NCBI GenBank assembly: GCA_030686995.1
Contig: CM060685.1
Span: forward strand, 122,446,823 to 122,510,822
Length of the DNA: 64,000 bases
Source of the DNA: Artemisia argyi
Lineage: Eukaryota > Streptophyta > Magnoliopsida > Asterales > Asteraceae
Direction: 5' to 3'
Shown: positions 11,997 to 22,857 of the stretch, one piece after another
Layout: every line of letters starts with the position of its first letter
How positions within the stretch are numbered: the first letter of the stretch is position 1
Notes under the pieces: model-generated
What the model was told of the DNA's origin: nothing
The model's database searches: none
What the model saw: the letters and a program-made list of their open reading frames with translations, nothing else
Translations under genes and position numbers: made by a program

Positions 11997-12068
11997 GGTC
12001 CGCTTAATTAGGGGGCGGTCCCCTTAATGATTAAGGGGGCCCCTAGTAAAATTAAGGGGGCCGCCCTC
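11997..12068 (-). promoter_or_regulatory. Palindromic boxes in LTR U3
   Basis: A near-perfect CCCCTTAATNATTAAGGGG palindrome (12017-12041) is flanked by two half-site copies (near 12003 and 12050). It is the same box as at 1796-1862. Confidence 0.6.
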
Positions 12069-12462
12069 CTGAACGTTGGAAAAGTTTTTCTGGATAAAAT
12101 TTGCCCTTTTTGGTTGGAAATTTGAAATCATATCTTTGTAGTTTAATATAGCATTACCAAAAATGATATACAAATATATATAAAATGTTTATATCATTTT
12201 ATAAGATGTTATGTCTTAAGACAAAATTTCCTTTGATCATGTAATGCATAAGATACTTAGTTTATGCATACCTTAAGTGATATTAGATGTAGAGGTAAAT
12301 ATTTGTTACCAAATACTTGTTTACGTCTTAATCTTGACTTAATTTGATTTGAGTTTTGTGATTATCAAAACATAGGTTTATTGAGAGATATTAATAACAT
12401 TTTTAAACATTATTTATATCAACAAGCTCTTAAATCCTCCTTTTCAAAAAAAATTCTTCTAG

Positions 12463-13541
12463 CTCCCATCAGGTTGCCCCCATGATGAGGATGGTTTTCT
12501 TTGTCCTAGGTTTCTAGCCGCCACTTCTCCCCTGAGGAAGGACATGGTTGCTTTCATCATCTCATCGACAGATTTTGGGATGCTGTCATGCAGGCGTTTG
12601 ATTAACTCTAGGTTATTTATCCCATGCATGAATCCTGATATTTTTAGCACTTCTCGGGCTCCTTTGATGTTTCTGCATTCCTTCTTGAACCTCTCTATGA
12701 AGTCTTCCGTTGATTCACCTTCCCCTTGCTTTATGTTATGTCGTTCCACGAGGTCCTTAATGAAGTTCTTTTGTTGGAGGAAGTTTGCTAGGAAAGCTTC
12801 CCTCAGCTCGGCGTAGCTATTTATTGCTTTATGTTATGGCATGTCGAAGTGGCGGATGCAGGGGGTGAACGGATCAGAGTCCCAGCATGACCAGGGTTGC
12901 GCCAGGTCATCATCTTCAACATTAAATTTATGCCTTCTTGACCTCGACCACCTCCTCATGTGACGTCGGACTTCTAGGTCATCCTTGCCCCGAGGGGGTG
13001 ATCCACGGCTATGATGACTCTCAGAATCACGGGAGCAGAAACTCTGGTAGTGGCTATCTTCCCTTCTTTTGTCATCACGATGAGACTGGTGTCGGGAGTG
13101 GTGCGAGTATGCGGACATACTTCCCTCTTTACTTCTAAGTCTGTAGAACACTCCATTTTCCAATCTCTTGAGAACATTTTTCCTTTCTGGATCCCTTCCC
13201 CTTGGTAATTTTGACCTGCGACCGCGTGAGTCAGGAGTCACGGACGCGCTTCTGGGGCGCTTGTATTCGATTTTATTCTTGAGGTCTTTGTTTTGGTGAG
13301 GTGTCCTAGATTCAGACTGTTGTGATGCTTCTTCAAAGGCAAGACGAGCTTTCAGATCGTCAAGCTTTTGTTGCTTTCGTTTTTGAAGATATTTCTCTGC
13401 CATGATCAGCATGATCCGGTCATAGTTCCTTTCACAGTAATCTTGGAGATCTGTACTAGGTGTAGATACGCCGTTGCCTCCCAATACCGTCTTTTTATCT
13501 TTTGGGCCCGTATTTCGCACGGCAGACGTGGGTGCGGGCAT
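12463..13541 (-). pseudogene. Gypsy gag, copy 1 (internally deleted)
   Basis: The N-terminal part (13541-12834) is very rich in Arg/Ser/His, with SRGSPPRGKDDLEVRRH-type stretches. This is a nucleic-acid-binding, low-complexity leader found in some plant Gypsy gags. After the stop at the deletion junction, the retrotrans_gag-like segment GESTEDFIERFKKECRNIKG and GFMHGINNLELIKRLHDSIP (12749-12463) follows in another frame. The intervening capsid portion seen in copy 2 is missing. The sequence ends abruptly at the duplication edge. It is not functional. Lineage within Gypsy is uncertain (Tat-like suspected from gag style and PBS). Confidence 0.8.
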
Positions 13542-13600
13542 GTTGTTGTTTGCTTACTGGCTCATGGAGAGTATTTTTTGAGAATGCAGTTGTGCACCTG

Positions 13601-13617
13601 TCCTACGGATGGCGCCA
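13601..13617 (-). other. Gypsy PBS, copy 1
   Basis: Minus strand TGGCGCCATCCGTAGGA lies three bases from the LTR. TGGCGCC-type PBSs occur in several plant Gypsy lineages. The exact tRNA is not certain. Confidence 0.75.
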
Positions 13618-13620
13618 ACT

Positions 13621-14515
13621 TGCTAGTGCAAAAAAGTGTGGCGGGTTAGTATTGGGCTACGTGATGCCTTGGACTACCCTTCGTGGACACCTTGTGAGCT
13701 AAATTCTGCACTAATTCAAATGAATATTTGATCCCTACGCAAGTGAGAGTAAACTGTTAGCCTTACTGTGGGGACAGACCCCATAATTAAGCTCCGGCGT
13801 GAGAGTAAGTACACATGTTGTCAGAGAAATACAAGTGGATTGGGATGAGTGAGAAAATCATACCCGAAAGTGTGAATTGAGATTTCCTTTTATAGGCAGT
13901 GGGAATATTAGGGTTTTCTAATATTTCGCATATTGCTATAGTGGCCAAGGTGGGACCTTTTTCGGGAAAGGTTCCACAGCTTAATCGATGTTTGTGGACG
14001 TGGATGGTTTTCCGGACCGGGGGCCGGTCCGCGAGCGTACTTCGGAAGTGCCGCTCGCATACGTCCTTTGTTTGTCTGGATTGTGCCATGCTTGTGGCAA
14101 GGGCTTTAGCCATGTCCGGCTTTATTGGCTTGTTGGGCCGGAGCGTTCGTTGGGCCGGAGCCCATTTTGCTTGTAAGGCTGGAGCCCAGTTTCTTTGTAG
14201 GATCGGAACCCAGTTCATTCAAGATAGTCCAGGCCCAGTAAGCCTGCTATTCGTATTATACGTCATCACTATGATACAACAAGTTTTTGTGGTCCATTGC
14301 GGGTAGAGTTCCCAAGTACTTTGCAACTCAGCATGCTCTCATAGGAAGTCTTCAAATGAGGTCCTCAAAAGCAAAGTCGTGAGAGTGCAAAGCGAACAAT
14401 AATGTGGTCTAAGTATGTGGGATGTTACAAGTGGCATCATAGGCACTTCTGAGACGTTCGAGATGGTAGGGTAAACCTCATCGATGACAATGAGTATCTA
14501 AGGCGGATTGTAACA
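13621..14515 (-). mobile_element. Gypsy 5' LTR, copy 1 (895 bp)
   Basis: Minus strand begins TGTTACAATCC and ends GCACTAGCA, with the PBS just beyond. A TATAAAAG box lies at 13887-13894. It is nearly identical to 22858-23751. The two plus-strand frames inside are not conserved coding sequence. Confidence 0.82.
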
Positions 14516-15796
14516 CCCTAGTGAAATCTCACATCGGTTGTAGGTTGGAGACCTGCTAGGTTCATAAACTAATATTCACCTTACAATGACATAATACGTT
14601 TTATGGTAAACTGTGAGCAAAGTTTTCAAGAAGTGTGCATTTAAGCTTACTCATGTGAAAATACTCTCAAGTCTAAAATGTTTAATATTTACTTCTCACC
14701 TACAAAATTTTAAGATTACTTCTGAACCATAAAAAAAACATGCTCAAAATATCGACGCTAATAGCTTTTATTAAAACTACATATACCGCCGACGATATAG
14801 GCAGAAAAACAAATTAATACTACATTAAATGGATTTCCTTACCCAACAAATTTTCATCCAAAACAATTTATTCGCATTTGGTCAAAGAATACTTTAAGGC
14901 TTTGATATCATTTCATCAAAGGGCGTAGCTACATTAAACATATAGGGGGTAGTGCCCTCAATATTGGATAAATAAAGTTAATATTTAATGTAGTTTTGTT
15001 CTATTTTAGTCGTTTAATGGATTCTATTAAATATTTGGAAATGAATTTATTGCCAACATTCAATCCAAAACTCAAACTTCATATTATAGTTAAGGGAAAA
15101 TGTTAACATTTATGCTATACTTAACATCAACAATAACATTAACCTTTAAGACTCAACAATTAATACTTCCTACATTTAATCCAAAACTCAACTTTATATT
15201 ATTGTTAACATCAACATTAACATAAACCTTTAAGACTCTAGAATTTTTATAAATCAACAATTAATGCTTGAGACTCAATATTCAAAAGAAATCAAGTGTC
15301 AACTTAACCTAATATTCTTTTGCAAATATGATTCTTTCATGGTGAATAAAGCTCGTGCATCGCACGGGCCATGATGTCTCATAACAATAAAAAATGAAGA
15401 CAACATAAAACGTTACATTTAATATCTTAATAGATAGATACGAATTAATCCCATTTCTCATGACTCCGTCAATTGTAATTGTCACTAGACATTTTCAGAT
15501 AATGTAATCAACAAAACACGTAATATTTCAGTTTATCGGGAAAAAAATCATGTTACTCTTTGATGATTAATGTCATAAGTTACAAATTATATGTTGTTGT
15601 TAGCAGTAAAGAAAGTGATGGTTATTCTTATTTTAGTAACTTTGAAAACGTGGAAAATCTAATAAAATAGTCAAAGGGCTCGTAGATATAGACTAATCTA
15701 ATAAGTTAGTATTTGTCTAACCTAGTCTTTTATTTAAAGTCCAATCCAACACCATCAGGCCCATTTCAAAGCCCATAAGGGCGCCTCTAGTCTAAG
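14516..15796. other. Duplicated flank upstream of the F-box gene, no gene seen
   Basis: AT-rich sequence shared with 23752-25031. It includes a CGTGCATCGCACGGG near-palindrome (15354-15370) of a kind widespread in plant repeats. It also has AGGCCCATTT/AAAGCCCATAAGGG boxes just before the TATA box. I see no ORF. Confidence 0.7.
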
Positions 15797-15804
15797 TATA
15801 AATA
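15797..15804 (+). promoter_or_regulatory. TATA box of the F-box gene
   Basis: TATAAATA is preceded by two GCCCA-type boxes and followed about 60 bases later by a CT-rich leader (TTTCTTTTTCTCTCTC). Copy 2 has it at 25032-25039. Confidence 0.7.
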
Positions 15805-15916
15805 CCTCTCGAATGTGTCATTTGTGCGTCTAGTGTGAGAAGTAATACAATTTCCATCTTTCTTTTTCTCTCTCAAACTTAAAGCCACCATCATCTCTGT
15901 TGTGTCACCAAAACAA

Positions 15917-16681
15917 GTATGCCTTAGCATAGATATGGATTGGTTGATCATTAGTGGGAGCCTACAGTTGTAGATATAGTAGTTTGATACTTTGATGGAT
16001 TAAAGTTATTCTATTAGAATTTTTTTATGTAAAAATTTGATTGTGATTTTTAAAATATTAGATTTTTATAATTATAAATATATGCTACTGCGTTTAGTAA
16101 TTCAATCCTACTTATAATACTAAAGTTTTTGATACGTCTTTAGATTTATAATAGCGAACTAGTGATTTCTTGTGTATTTAAATTTGTAATAGTAGTTCTA
16201 CTATACTAAGTTTTTCGATAAAATTTTATGTTGTTTATTATAGCATTTATTAGTGATATGAATGTATGAGGATTATGTTTAACATGTAGTTGTTGTTGTA
16301 CTTGAAGTAGTATGTTCTTTAAGTTGTTTTAGGTTATTATAGTCATAATCAGTGAACATCGATTACTGTAAACATGTGTTTGCGCTATGCAGTTTTACTT
16401 ATAGACAAAATTTGTAAACATTTAAACTTAACTGCATTACTTGATAGTTACATATATGTGGCATTAAATATATAGTTTATAGTTTGCTTTTTTTTGTATG
16501 ATAAATTGATGGTGAAATTTGACAGTATATTTGTTGGTTTTAAGTTATTGTATTTAGTATGCTTTTATGCTTGAATCTTAAGCATCTACTGTTGATCATA
16601 TAGGAAGATAGATTATGAGTTTGGTTATATTGCTTAGGTTTGTTTCATAGATTGTAAGCTATGCTTGTTTATTTTTTGCAG
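15917..16681 (+). other. 5' UTR intron of the F-box gene
   Basis: Donor GTATGC at 15917 follows the CT-rich leader; a T-rich acceptor ending TTTTTTGCAG lies at 16681, three bases before the ATG. Sequence up to 16514 is duplicated at 25761, where a TGG array takes over. Confidence 0.6.
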
Positions 16682-16684
16682 AAA

Positions 16685-19018
16685 ATGAAGACTCATATCG
16701 AATTCTTGCGATTGCTAGCAGTTGACGTGGTACTCAAAATACTTATGTGTTTGCATGATCCTGCTGACATAATCCGCGCATCTGCTGTGTCTCAATATTG
16801 GCAAAACTTTGGTGAGTATCACAAGTTTTTCTCTAAGTTTGATGCCTTCGTAAATGAGTTACCTTTTGTTTACTCCTTTTATAACGAATACTTCATGTTA
16901 CTTGATGAGTTTCCTTTTTCCCTATTATCGAGTACTGTGATTCAAGATTATAAGACTGAGCTCAACAATTTAAAGAAATACACTTGTTGTTTATGGTCTA
17001 AAACTTATTACCCGTGTTTAAGTATTTGATGTATGTTAATGAGAACAATAAATAATTAACTTGTTTTGCAGTGATATCTAATGGACTTTGTAAGCAACTT
17101 CGCTTGAGAGTATTTCCTCAGGTCGCTAGCATAGCTTATGTAGCTGAAGCAACTTATAACTCTAAACCAGCTAGTGTTGATCCTCATAACAACACTTTGG
17201 AAAGAGAACATAAGACATACGCTTCTTTATTCTGGGCGTGTACATCATTTCGCCTAGGTTCTTGCCTTTGTTATCCAGCGAGTGCATCGAGCACTAATAA
17301 TTACCCGGAAGAAAGCATCATCAACACTATGAATCTTAGCCAAAAATGTCTAGACAAGTATTGGTCAAGTAAAGGACATGATGATCCAGAAGTACCAGAA
17401 ACTTTGATATATTATTTGGATGGTACTATATGTGTTATCACCGATATTGATTTCACACCTTTTCAAGGTTTGTTCTACGTTATACACTTACTTTTTTCCT
17501 CATGCTCATTGTTTAACTCATTGATAATTAAATTTTTCATACACAGCTTTATTTGAAGAGGGAAATCCAATCTACTCAGCAAGGTTTGTGAGATTCCGAA
17601 TGGGTCATCCAAAATCCAAGAAAAATAATGGTCTTAATTTCATAAAGGCGCAAGAATGTGCCGATGACAAGTTTGTTTGGACTTATACTTCCCAAACTTT
17701 GCCAATGGTTTAGGTGAATTGAAACAAAATTTATTCTATCTAATTTCAAGATTACTTGTACATTTGGTGAAAATTCCTATGATTTGAAGCCTATTTTGTC
17801 AAATTAATATATGTGATAACAGGAAAGTCGCTTACAAAAGTTCACATTGCCTGACCCTGTACTATGTGTTGGTGGTTTTTTGCAAGTTGAATGCTTGGGT
17901 CACGTCCAAAGAAAACTATCTGATTGAAAGTATTATATATGGTACGTTCTTATACTTACATGAACAACTTGTATCATTATTTTGTTTTAGAAATTAGTAT
18001 ATGTTGATCCTATTCCATTTCTCTGTTAGTATTTGGATAATGGGTTAGCCTAATAATTTACTTGAAATGGAATGATGATAGTTTAATTACGTAAATCTAG
18101 CGTGCCAAATTTTTAACACTGTTTTCCGTTTACCCACTTGGATACATCTGTAGATTTTGGAGACTATACACTTGCCATGATCATTTAGACTAAATTCGCA
18201 TTGACAAAGAGGGAAATCTTAACGATCTGACTAAAGTGATAAAGGTTAACCTGAATTCATCTTTAACATCGTTATCTATTTACCCTGAATTCATCTTTCA
18301 GATTTTGGAGACTAATACGAATAGAGTTCCTATTATGATTTGACTAGAATACGCTTATAAATAATTAAGGAACTTCAAGGGATCAAACCAGATGAAGTTG
18401 CTAATATGTAATAATGAGAATTTGAGTATAGTAAAACATTCAACTTTAGCTTGAGAATACAATAGTGTTTCGTTAAGGCGTCAGCTTTAAAATTGCCTGT
18501 ATTGAACAAGATTAAATATTATATAAACTCTCCTTATCATGAGTTACTATCACTCTATTAGACATATGTCTAGATACCCTTTATTAAATAGGAAAATGAA
18601 ATTCTAATCATGTGTGTTATCATTTGATAGAGTGATAGCTTATGATTATGTAACTAATGACGAAGGAGCTATGTTGTTTCAAGTTGTACTAATAAGATAA
18701 CTTATGTGTTCCGCTGTTTGATAAACTCTGATGGTGAAATGCTAGTTTCTCATTTTAGTTTGCTGCTTCCTAGCAAATAAACCAAAGTACTACTTGTCTC
18801 CAAACATAAAAACACTGATTATTCTGTCAAAGTACAAATGAATCACTAGATGTTCCTCTTACATTTTGTGCTTTTTTTTTCCTTTTTGTAGTGTGGCTCA
18901 TGTCCAAGCTACAGGACGACAACTATCACCATCGTTTAGTGTTGAAATTTCAGATCAATCCAACACTCTATTATACAATGATGAAGAATTCCAACGCACT
19001 GCTAAAATTGTTACTTAA
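16685..19018 (+). pseudogene. F-box protein gene, At4g00755-like, two in-frame stops
   Basis: Five exons are inferred: 16685-16811, 17072-17467, 17547-17713, 17823-17941 and 18892-19018. All have GT-AG junctions in matching phase. Exon 1 encodes the F-box (FLRLLAVDVVLKILMCL...ASAVSQYW). These proteins bind SKP1 in SCF ubiquitin ligases. Later exons give the family's C-terminal domain (ASASSTNNYPEESI, YWSSKGHDDPEVPETLIY, FRMGHPKSKK, DDKFVWTYTS, VLCVGGFLQVECLG, VAHVQATGRQLSPSF). A TAG at 17711-17713 occupies the last codon of exon 3, where the family has Gln. A TGA at 17925-17927 interrupts exon 4. As it stands it would give 229 residues lacking the C-terminus. Otherwise the frame and splice sites are intact, so decay is recent, or a truncated protein is made. 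Confidence 0.88.
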
Positions 19019-19162
19019 GGCCCCAAGACTTTTTGTGATCATATGATGGTTCCTTTACATCCTTCTTTGCTCAAATTTCAAATTCGCTTGGACATGTGGA
19101 AATTAATTGCACCATAAAGCTGTGGAGTTTGGAGGGACAAATAATGGTTTGATGATGGATAA

Positions 19163-20333
19163 GGGTTATTGTACAAAGATGTTACTAAAGTTTGCGTTTG
19201 TGTTGTCCTAAGGTAATAAAGTTTCAAAGTTGTCACCCAGGTTACTCAACTTAATTTGACCGGTTAAATTTGTTACTGTGTTTTGGGTAACCTAGAGTTA
19301 CCGGTGAAAATCCTACGTGGCATGCATTTTTTGTCATCCAGGTTACCCAACTTCTTGCGACTTGTCATATTTGTCATCCAAGTTATATTTATGTTAATTC
19401 GACCGTTTTTATATATTTTCATACGTTTTAATCCGCTTTTATACATTTTCATACGTTTTTATCCGTTGTAGTCCGTTTTCATAGATTTTCATATGTTTTC
19501 ATCTGTTTTTATCTAATTTTATACATTTTCGTCTTCTTTTATACATTTTTGTCTGTTTCTGTATCGATTTTAAATCACGATTTTGACTCCTTTTTGGTCT
19601 GAATCATCAAAAGTGTAAATTACGAAAGTTGTCCGAAATGATATTTTACATCAAGACTCACGATATTTTAATAGATGAAAACAATAAAATATAAAAAAAT
19701 GGATGAATCAATTTTAAATCAAGATTTTAAATCCAAAATGATGTATCGATATCAAATCATGATTTTTATCCATTTTCATACATATTATATGTATAAAAAT
19801 GGATGAAAACGGATAAAATATAAGAAAAACAGATGAAACGTGTAATAATAGATGAAAACGAATAAAAGTGTATGAACACGGATAAAAACATATGAAAACG
19901 TGAGAAAAATGGAGAAAAACATGAGAAAATAGATGAAATTGTATAAACCGGACGAAAACTGATAAAAACCTATGAAAACATGAGAAAAATGGACGAAACG
20001 GACGAAAAAGGATAAAACCGTAAGAACAGTCAATGAGGACTAACGATGCAAATATTTTAACTCAATGAGGACTAACTTAGATGAAAGTTTTGAAACTTTA
20101 GTAACTTAGATGAACTTTTTCTCAAACTTTAGTAACTTCTTTGAGGTAGAATATGTTTCAGATTGAGATACCGGTTGCCCACCTTGGGAGTAACCTTAGT
20201 GTAACATCTTTGAAACTATAGTAACCCAGTTGACAAACCCGTGAACTTGAGTAACCTGGATGACAACTTTGAAACTTTATTACCTTAGGACAACACAAAC
20301 GCAAACTTTAGTAACATCTTTGTCTAATAACCC
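19163..20333. mobile_element. Mutator-like non-autonomous element (MITE), 1171 bp
   Basis: Long terminal inverted repeats start GGGTTATT and continue GACAAAGATGTTACTAAAGT-like for about 90 bases on each side. A perfect 10-bp duplication, TGATGGATAA, flanks it (19153-19162 and 20334-20343). The interior consists of degenerate arrays of ATACATTTTCATACGTTTT and its complement. It has no transposase. It sits about 145 bases after the F-box stop codon, in or just past the 3' UTR. Confidence 0.85.
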
Positions 20334-20343
20334 TGATGGATAA

Positions 20344-20706
20344 TGAAGGATATGAGTTTGATCTATTCCGTTTTTTCTAGTCAAGTTTTCGCATCTGTGT
20401 GGATGCATGTGACTATGTTTGTTCTTTGGTTTTTTTCCGGGGACATGTACTAAAAGTAGATGGTTCTCTGCCTATTTTCTTTTATCGTAGCTTAAATCAA
20501 AGAAGAATATTTTGGCATGTTCTCTTGTTTACCATTTACCAATGATGTCAGTAGAAGTGGCAAAATAAGTGTTTGGCGGGTTCCGGGTTGGTAACTGATC
20601 CAAATGGACAGATTTTGTTTACATTTTCCTTATTGCTGTTAGATTTATTTATAAATAACTAGATGATTAGTAAATATATTTTTTTAAGTATCAGCCTTGT
20701 TCATTT
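20344..20706. other. Non-coding
   Basis: No gene or repeat is recognised. This may be the former 3' flank of the F-box gene. Confidence 0.5.
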
Positions 20707-21143
20707 AAATGCGGAAGAGGATTCTTACGTTTGGTCATTAGCAAAAGATGGTATCTTCACGGTTGGAGAAACGTGTCGTATTATTGACGCTCAACTCCTT
20801 CCTTCGTTGGTGCCCCCGACTTCTTGGGATAAAGTTTTTCCGCGCTAAGTAAACATTTTTTATGGAGATTGGCCTTGGATCGTTTACCTCATAGATTGAA
20901 TCTCTCGTCTCAAGGCATGGATATTCCATCGATCTCGTGTCCTTCTTGCAACGGTAATGTGGAATCATCTTCTCATACTTTTTTTGATTGTGACTTCGCT
21001 AAGGATGTTTGGAGATTGGTTCGTATTTGGTGTGATATTCCTCTTCCTTCATTTACATTGTATGAGCATTGGATATCTTGGTTTGATTCATGGCATGCTT
21101 CCAAAGAGAAGTCTCATCGCTTATCTATTATTGTTGTTGTAGA
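20707..21143 (+). pseudogene. L1-type LINE remnant, RT zinc-binding domain
   Basis: The reading resembles the zf-RVT domain at the C-terminus of plant L1 LINE polyproteins. It runs EEDSYVWSLAKDGIFTV, then after a frameshift near 20845-20865 LALDRLPHRLNLSSQG, then CPSCNGNVESSSHTFFDCDFAKDVWRL. Cys and His follow the C-x2-C...H-x3-C spacing. RT and endonuclease are absent. Sequence downstream of the domain is lost. It is a dead fragment in plus orientation. Confidence 0.8.
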
Positions 21144-21517
21144 GAGTTCACAAATGCGGAACGAACAAAGTAACTCTCTTACTTATGATAACCTGTAAGG
21201 ACAAACGTATACTTCCGATGATCCAGTAACTAACCAACCAAACAATGATAATCAGTCAAAGAAAATAAAACAAGACACCAAGAATTTTAACGTGGAAAAC
21301 CTTCTCAAAGTGAGAAGTAAAAACCAAGTCCAGGAACTAATCCATTAGCACGAAACATAGAATACACAAGAGTTTTTTACTAGTACCAACTAGATACAAG
21401 TTATCAACTATTATCAAGGATTAACAGCCCTTGAAACATAAATCACAAAAACAGATTGCTTGATAAAACTCACCCAAAACTGCAGCAACTTTGACCACCA
21501 CATACCTCTTTAGAATA
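21144..21517. other. Unassigned repeat-like sequence
   Basis: Contains AACGTGGAAAACC and similar words common in plant LTR regions, but no ends could be set. No gene. Confidence 0.35.
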
Positions 21518-22755
21518 CTCCCATCAGGTTTCCCCCATGATGAGGATGATTTTCTTTGTTCTTGGTTTCCAGCCGTCACTTCTCCCCTGAGGAAGGACAA
21601 GGTTGCTTTCATCATGTAATTGACAGATTTTGGGATGTTGTCATGCAGGCGTTTGATTAACTCTAGGTTATTTATCCCATGCATGAATCCCGATATTTTT
21701 AGCACTTCTAGGGCTCCTTTGACGTTTCTGAATTCCTTCTTGAACCTCTCCATGAAGTCTTCCGTGGATTCACCTTCCCCTTACTTTATGTTGTGTAGTT
21801 CTAGGAGGTCCTTAATGAACTTCTTCTGTTGGAGGAAGTTTGCTAGGAAAGCTTCCTTCAGCTCGTCGTAGCTATTTATTGTATCCAGTGGGAGGTCGTC
21901 GAACCATAATCTGGCAGAGCCTAGAGCCTGTTAGTGTAGAATTGAACATATGGCACCAGACCGGCATGGCCCAACGTTCCACCTTTGCCGCGGATTGGAA
22001 GATCTTTAGGTGGTACTCCAGATCTTCGCTTCCGTCATACGTTTTGACCTGAGCTGACATGCGGGTCCATTTTGGCATGTCGAAGTGGCGGATGCGGTGG
22101 ATGAACGGATCAGAGTCCCGGCATGACAAGGCTGCGCTTGGTCATCATCTTCAACATCAGATTTATGCCTTATTGAGCTCGACCTCCTCCTCCTGTGACG
22201 TCGGACTTCTAGGTCATCCTTGCCCCGAGGGGGTGATCCACGGCTATGATGCCTCTCAGAATCACGGGGGCAGAAACTCTGGTAGTGGTTGTCTTCCCTT
22301 CTTTTATCATCACGATGAGACTGGTTTCGGGAGTGGTGCAAGTATGCGGACATACTTCCCTCTATACTTCTAAGTCTGTAGAACACTCTGTTTTCCAAAG
22401 TCTTGAACACATTTTTCCTTTTTGGATCCCCTCCCCTTGTGGATTTTGACCTGCGACCGCGTGAGTCAAGAGTCACGTACGCGCTTCGAGGGCGCTTGGA
22501 TTCGATTTTCTTCTTGAGCTCTTTCTTTTGGTGAGGTGTCCTGGATTCAGATTGCTGTGATGCTTCTTCAAAGGCAAGACGAGCATTTAGATCGTCGAGC
22601 TTTTGTTCTATTCGTTTTTGATGATATTTCTCAGCCATGATCGGCATGACCCGATCGTAGTTCCTTTCATAGTAATCTTGGAGATCTGTGCTAGGTGTAG
22701 GTACGCCATTGCCTCCCAATACCGTCTCTTTATCTTTTGGGCCCGTATTTCGCAC
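21518..22755 (-). pseudogene. Gypsy gag, copy 2 (multiple frame breaks)
   Basis: The start is MRNTGPKDK at 22755, with the same Arg/Ser/His-rich N-terminus as copy 1. The frame breaks near 22130, where copy 1 has one more base. The capsid portion (RDSDPFIHRIRHFDMPKW...YDGSEDLEYHLKIFQSAAK) continues in a second frame to about 21872. The GESTEDFMERFKKEFRNVKG segment is in a third. Copy 2 keeps the middle part deleted from copy 1, so it is the better guide to the original gag. Confidence 0.8.
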
Positions 22756-22837
22756 AGCGGACGTGGGTGTGGGCGTGTTGGTGTTTGCTTACTGGCCCAT
22801 GGAGAGTATTTTTTGAGAACGCGCAGTTGTGCACCGG

Positions 22838-22854
22838 TCCCACGGATGGCACCA
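22838..22854 (-). other. Gypsy PBS, copy 2
   Basis: Minus strand TGGTGCCATCCGTGGGA, one difference in the core from copy 1, three bases from the LTR. Confidence 0.72.
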
Positions 22855-22857
22855 ACT

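Larger units (their letters stand above)
2831..12424 (-). mobile_element. Copia element A: 5' LTR, PBS and gag, with nested insertions
   Basis: In minus-strand order there is a 1217-bp 5' LTR (12424-11208), a two-base spacer, a PBS matching initiator tRNA-Met, and gag from 11140. Gag is cut by an RTE LINE and resumes at 3910, ending at 2831. No protease, integrase, RT or RNase H follows gag inside the window. The next coding-like sequence downstream is the accessory ORF at 1-652. The element may therefore be a gag-bearing non-autonomous form, or pol may be deleted. The 3' LTR is not in the window, so the element's own TSD cannot be checked. Confidence 0.75.
11208..12424 (-). mobile_element. 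5' LTR of Copia element A (1217 bp)
   Basis: Read on the minus strand, it begins TGTTGATATAAATAATG and ends CCCCCATTTACA. The LTR has TG...CA ends and abuts the PBS. A TATA box (TATAAATA) lies at 11959-11966. A group of TTAATNATTAAGGGG palindromes lies 30-110 bases upstream of it in transcription sense. R-U5 is Asn/Thr-codon-like, A/C-rich sequence with repeated 'cacaact' words. The right end directly abuts truncated Gypsy gag sequence, so the insertion site is in or next to that older element. Confidence 0.85.
12463..16514. repeat. Direct duplication, copy 1 (about 4.05 kb)
   Basis: The block from CTCCCATCAGG at 12463 to GATGGTG at 16514 is repeated in the same orientation at 21518-25761. 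It carries a Gypsy gag, PBS and 5' LTR, about 1.3 kb of flank, and the promoter, 5' UTR and start of the leader intron of the F-box gene. Copy 1 lacks roughly 190 bp of gag present in copy 2 (junction near 12825-12840). Shared flanks on both sides of the LTR show segmental duplication rather than two insertions. Confidence 0.93.

Noticed and set aside
13368..14306. Plus-strand ORFs opposite Gypsy gag and in the LTR
   Set aside because: Shadows of the Arg/Ser-rich gag or non-conserved LTR frames; differ between the two duplicated copies.
15354..15370. Helitron 3' hairpin (CGTGCATCGCACGGG)
   Set aside because: The palindrome resembles ones near Helitron ends, but no CTRR end follows and no TC start was found; duplicated at about 24585.
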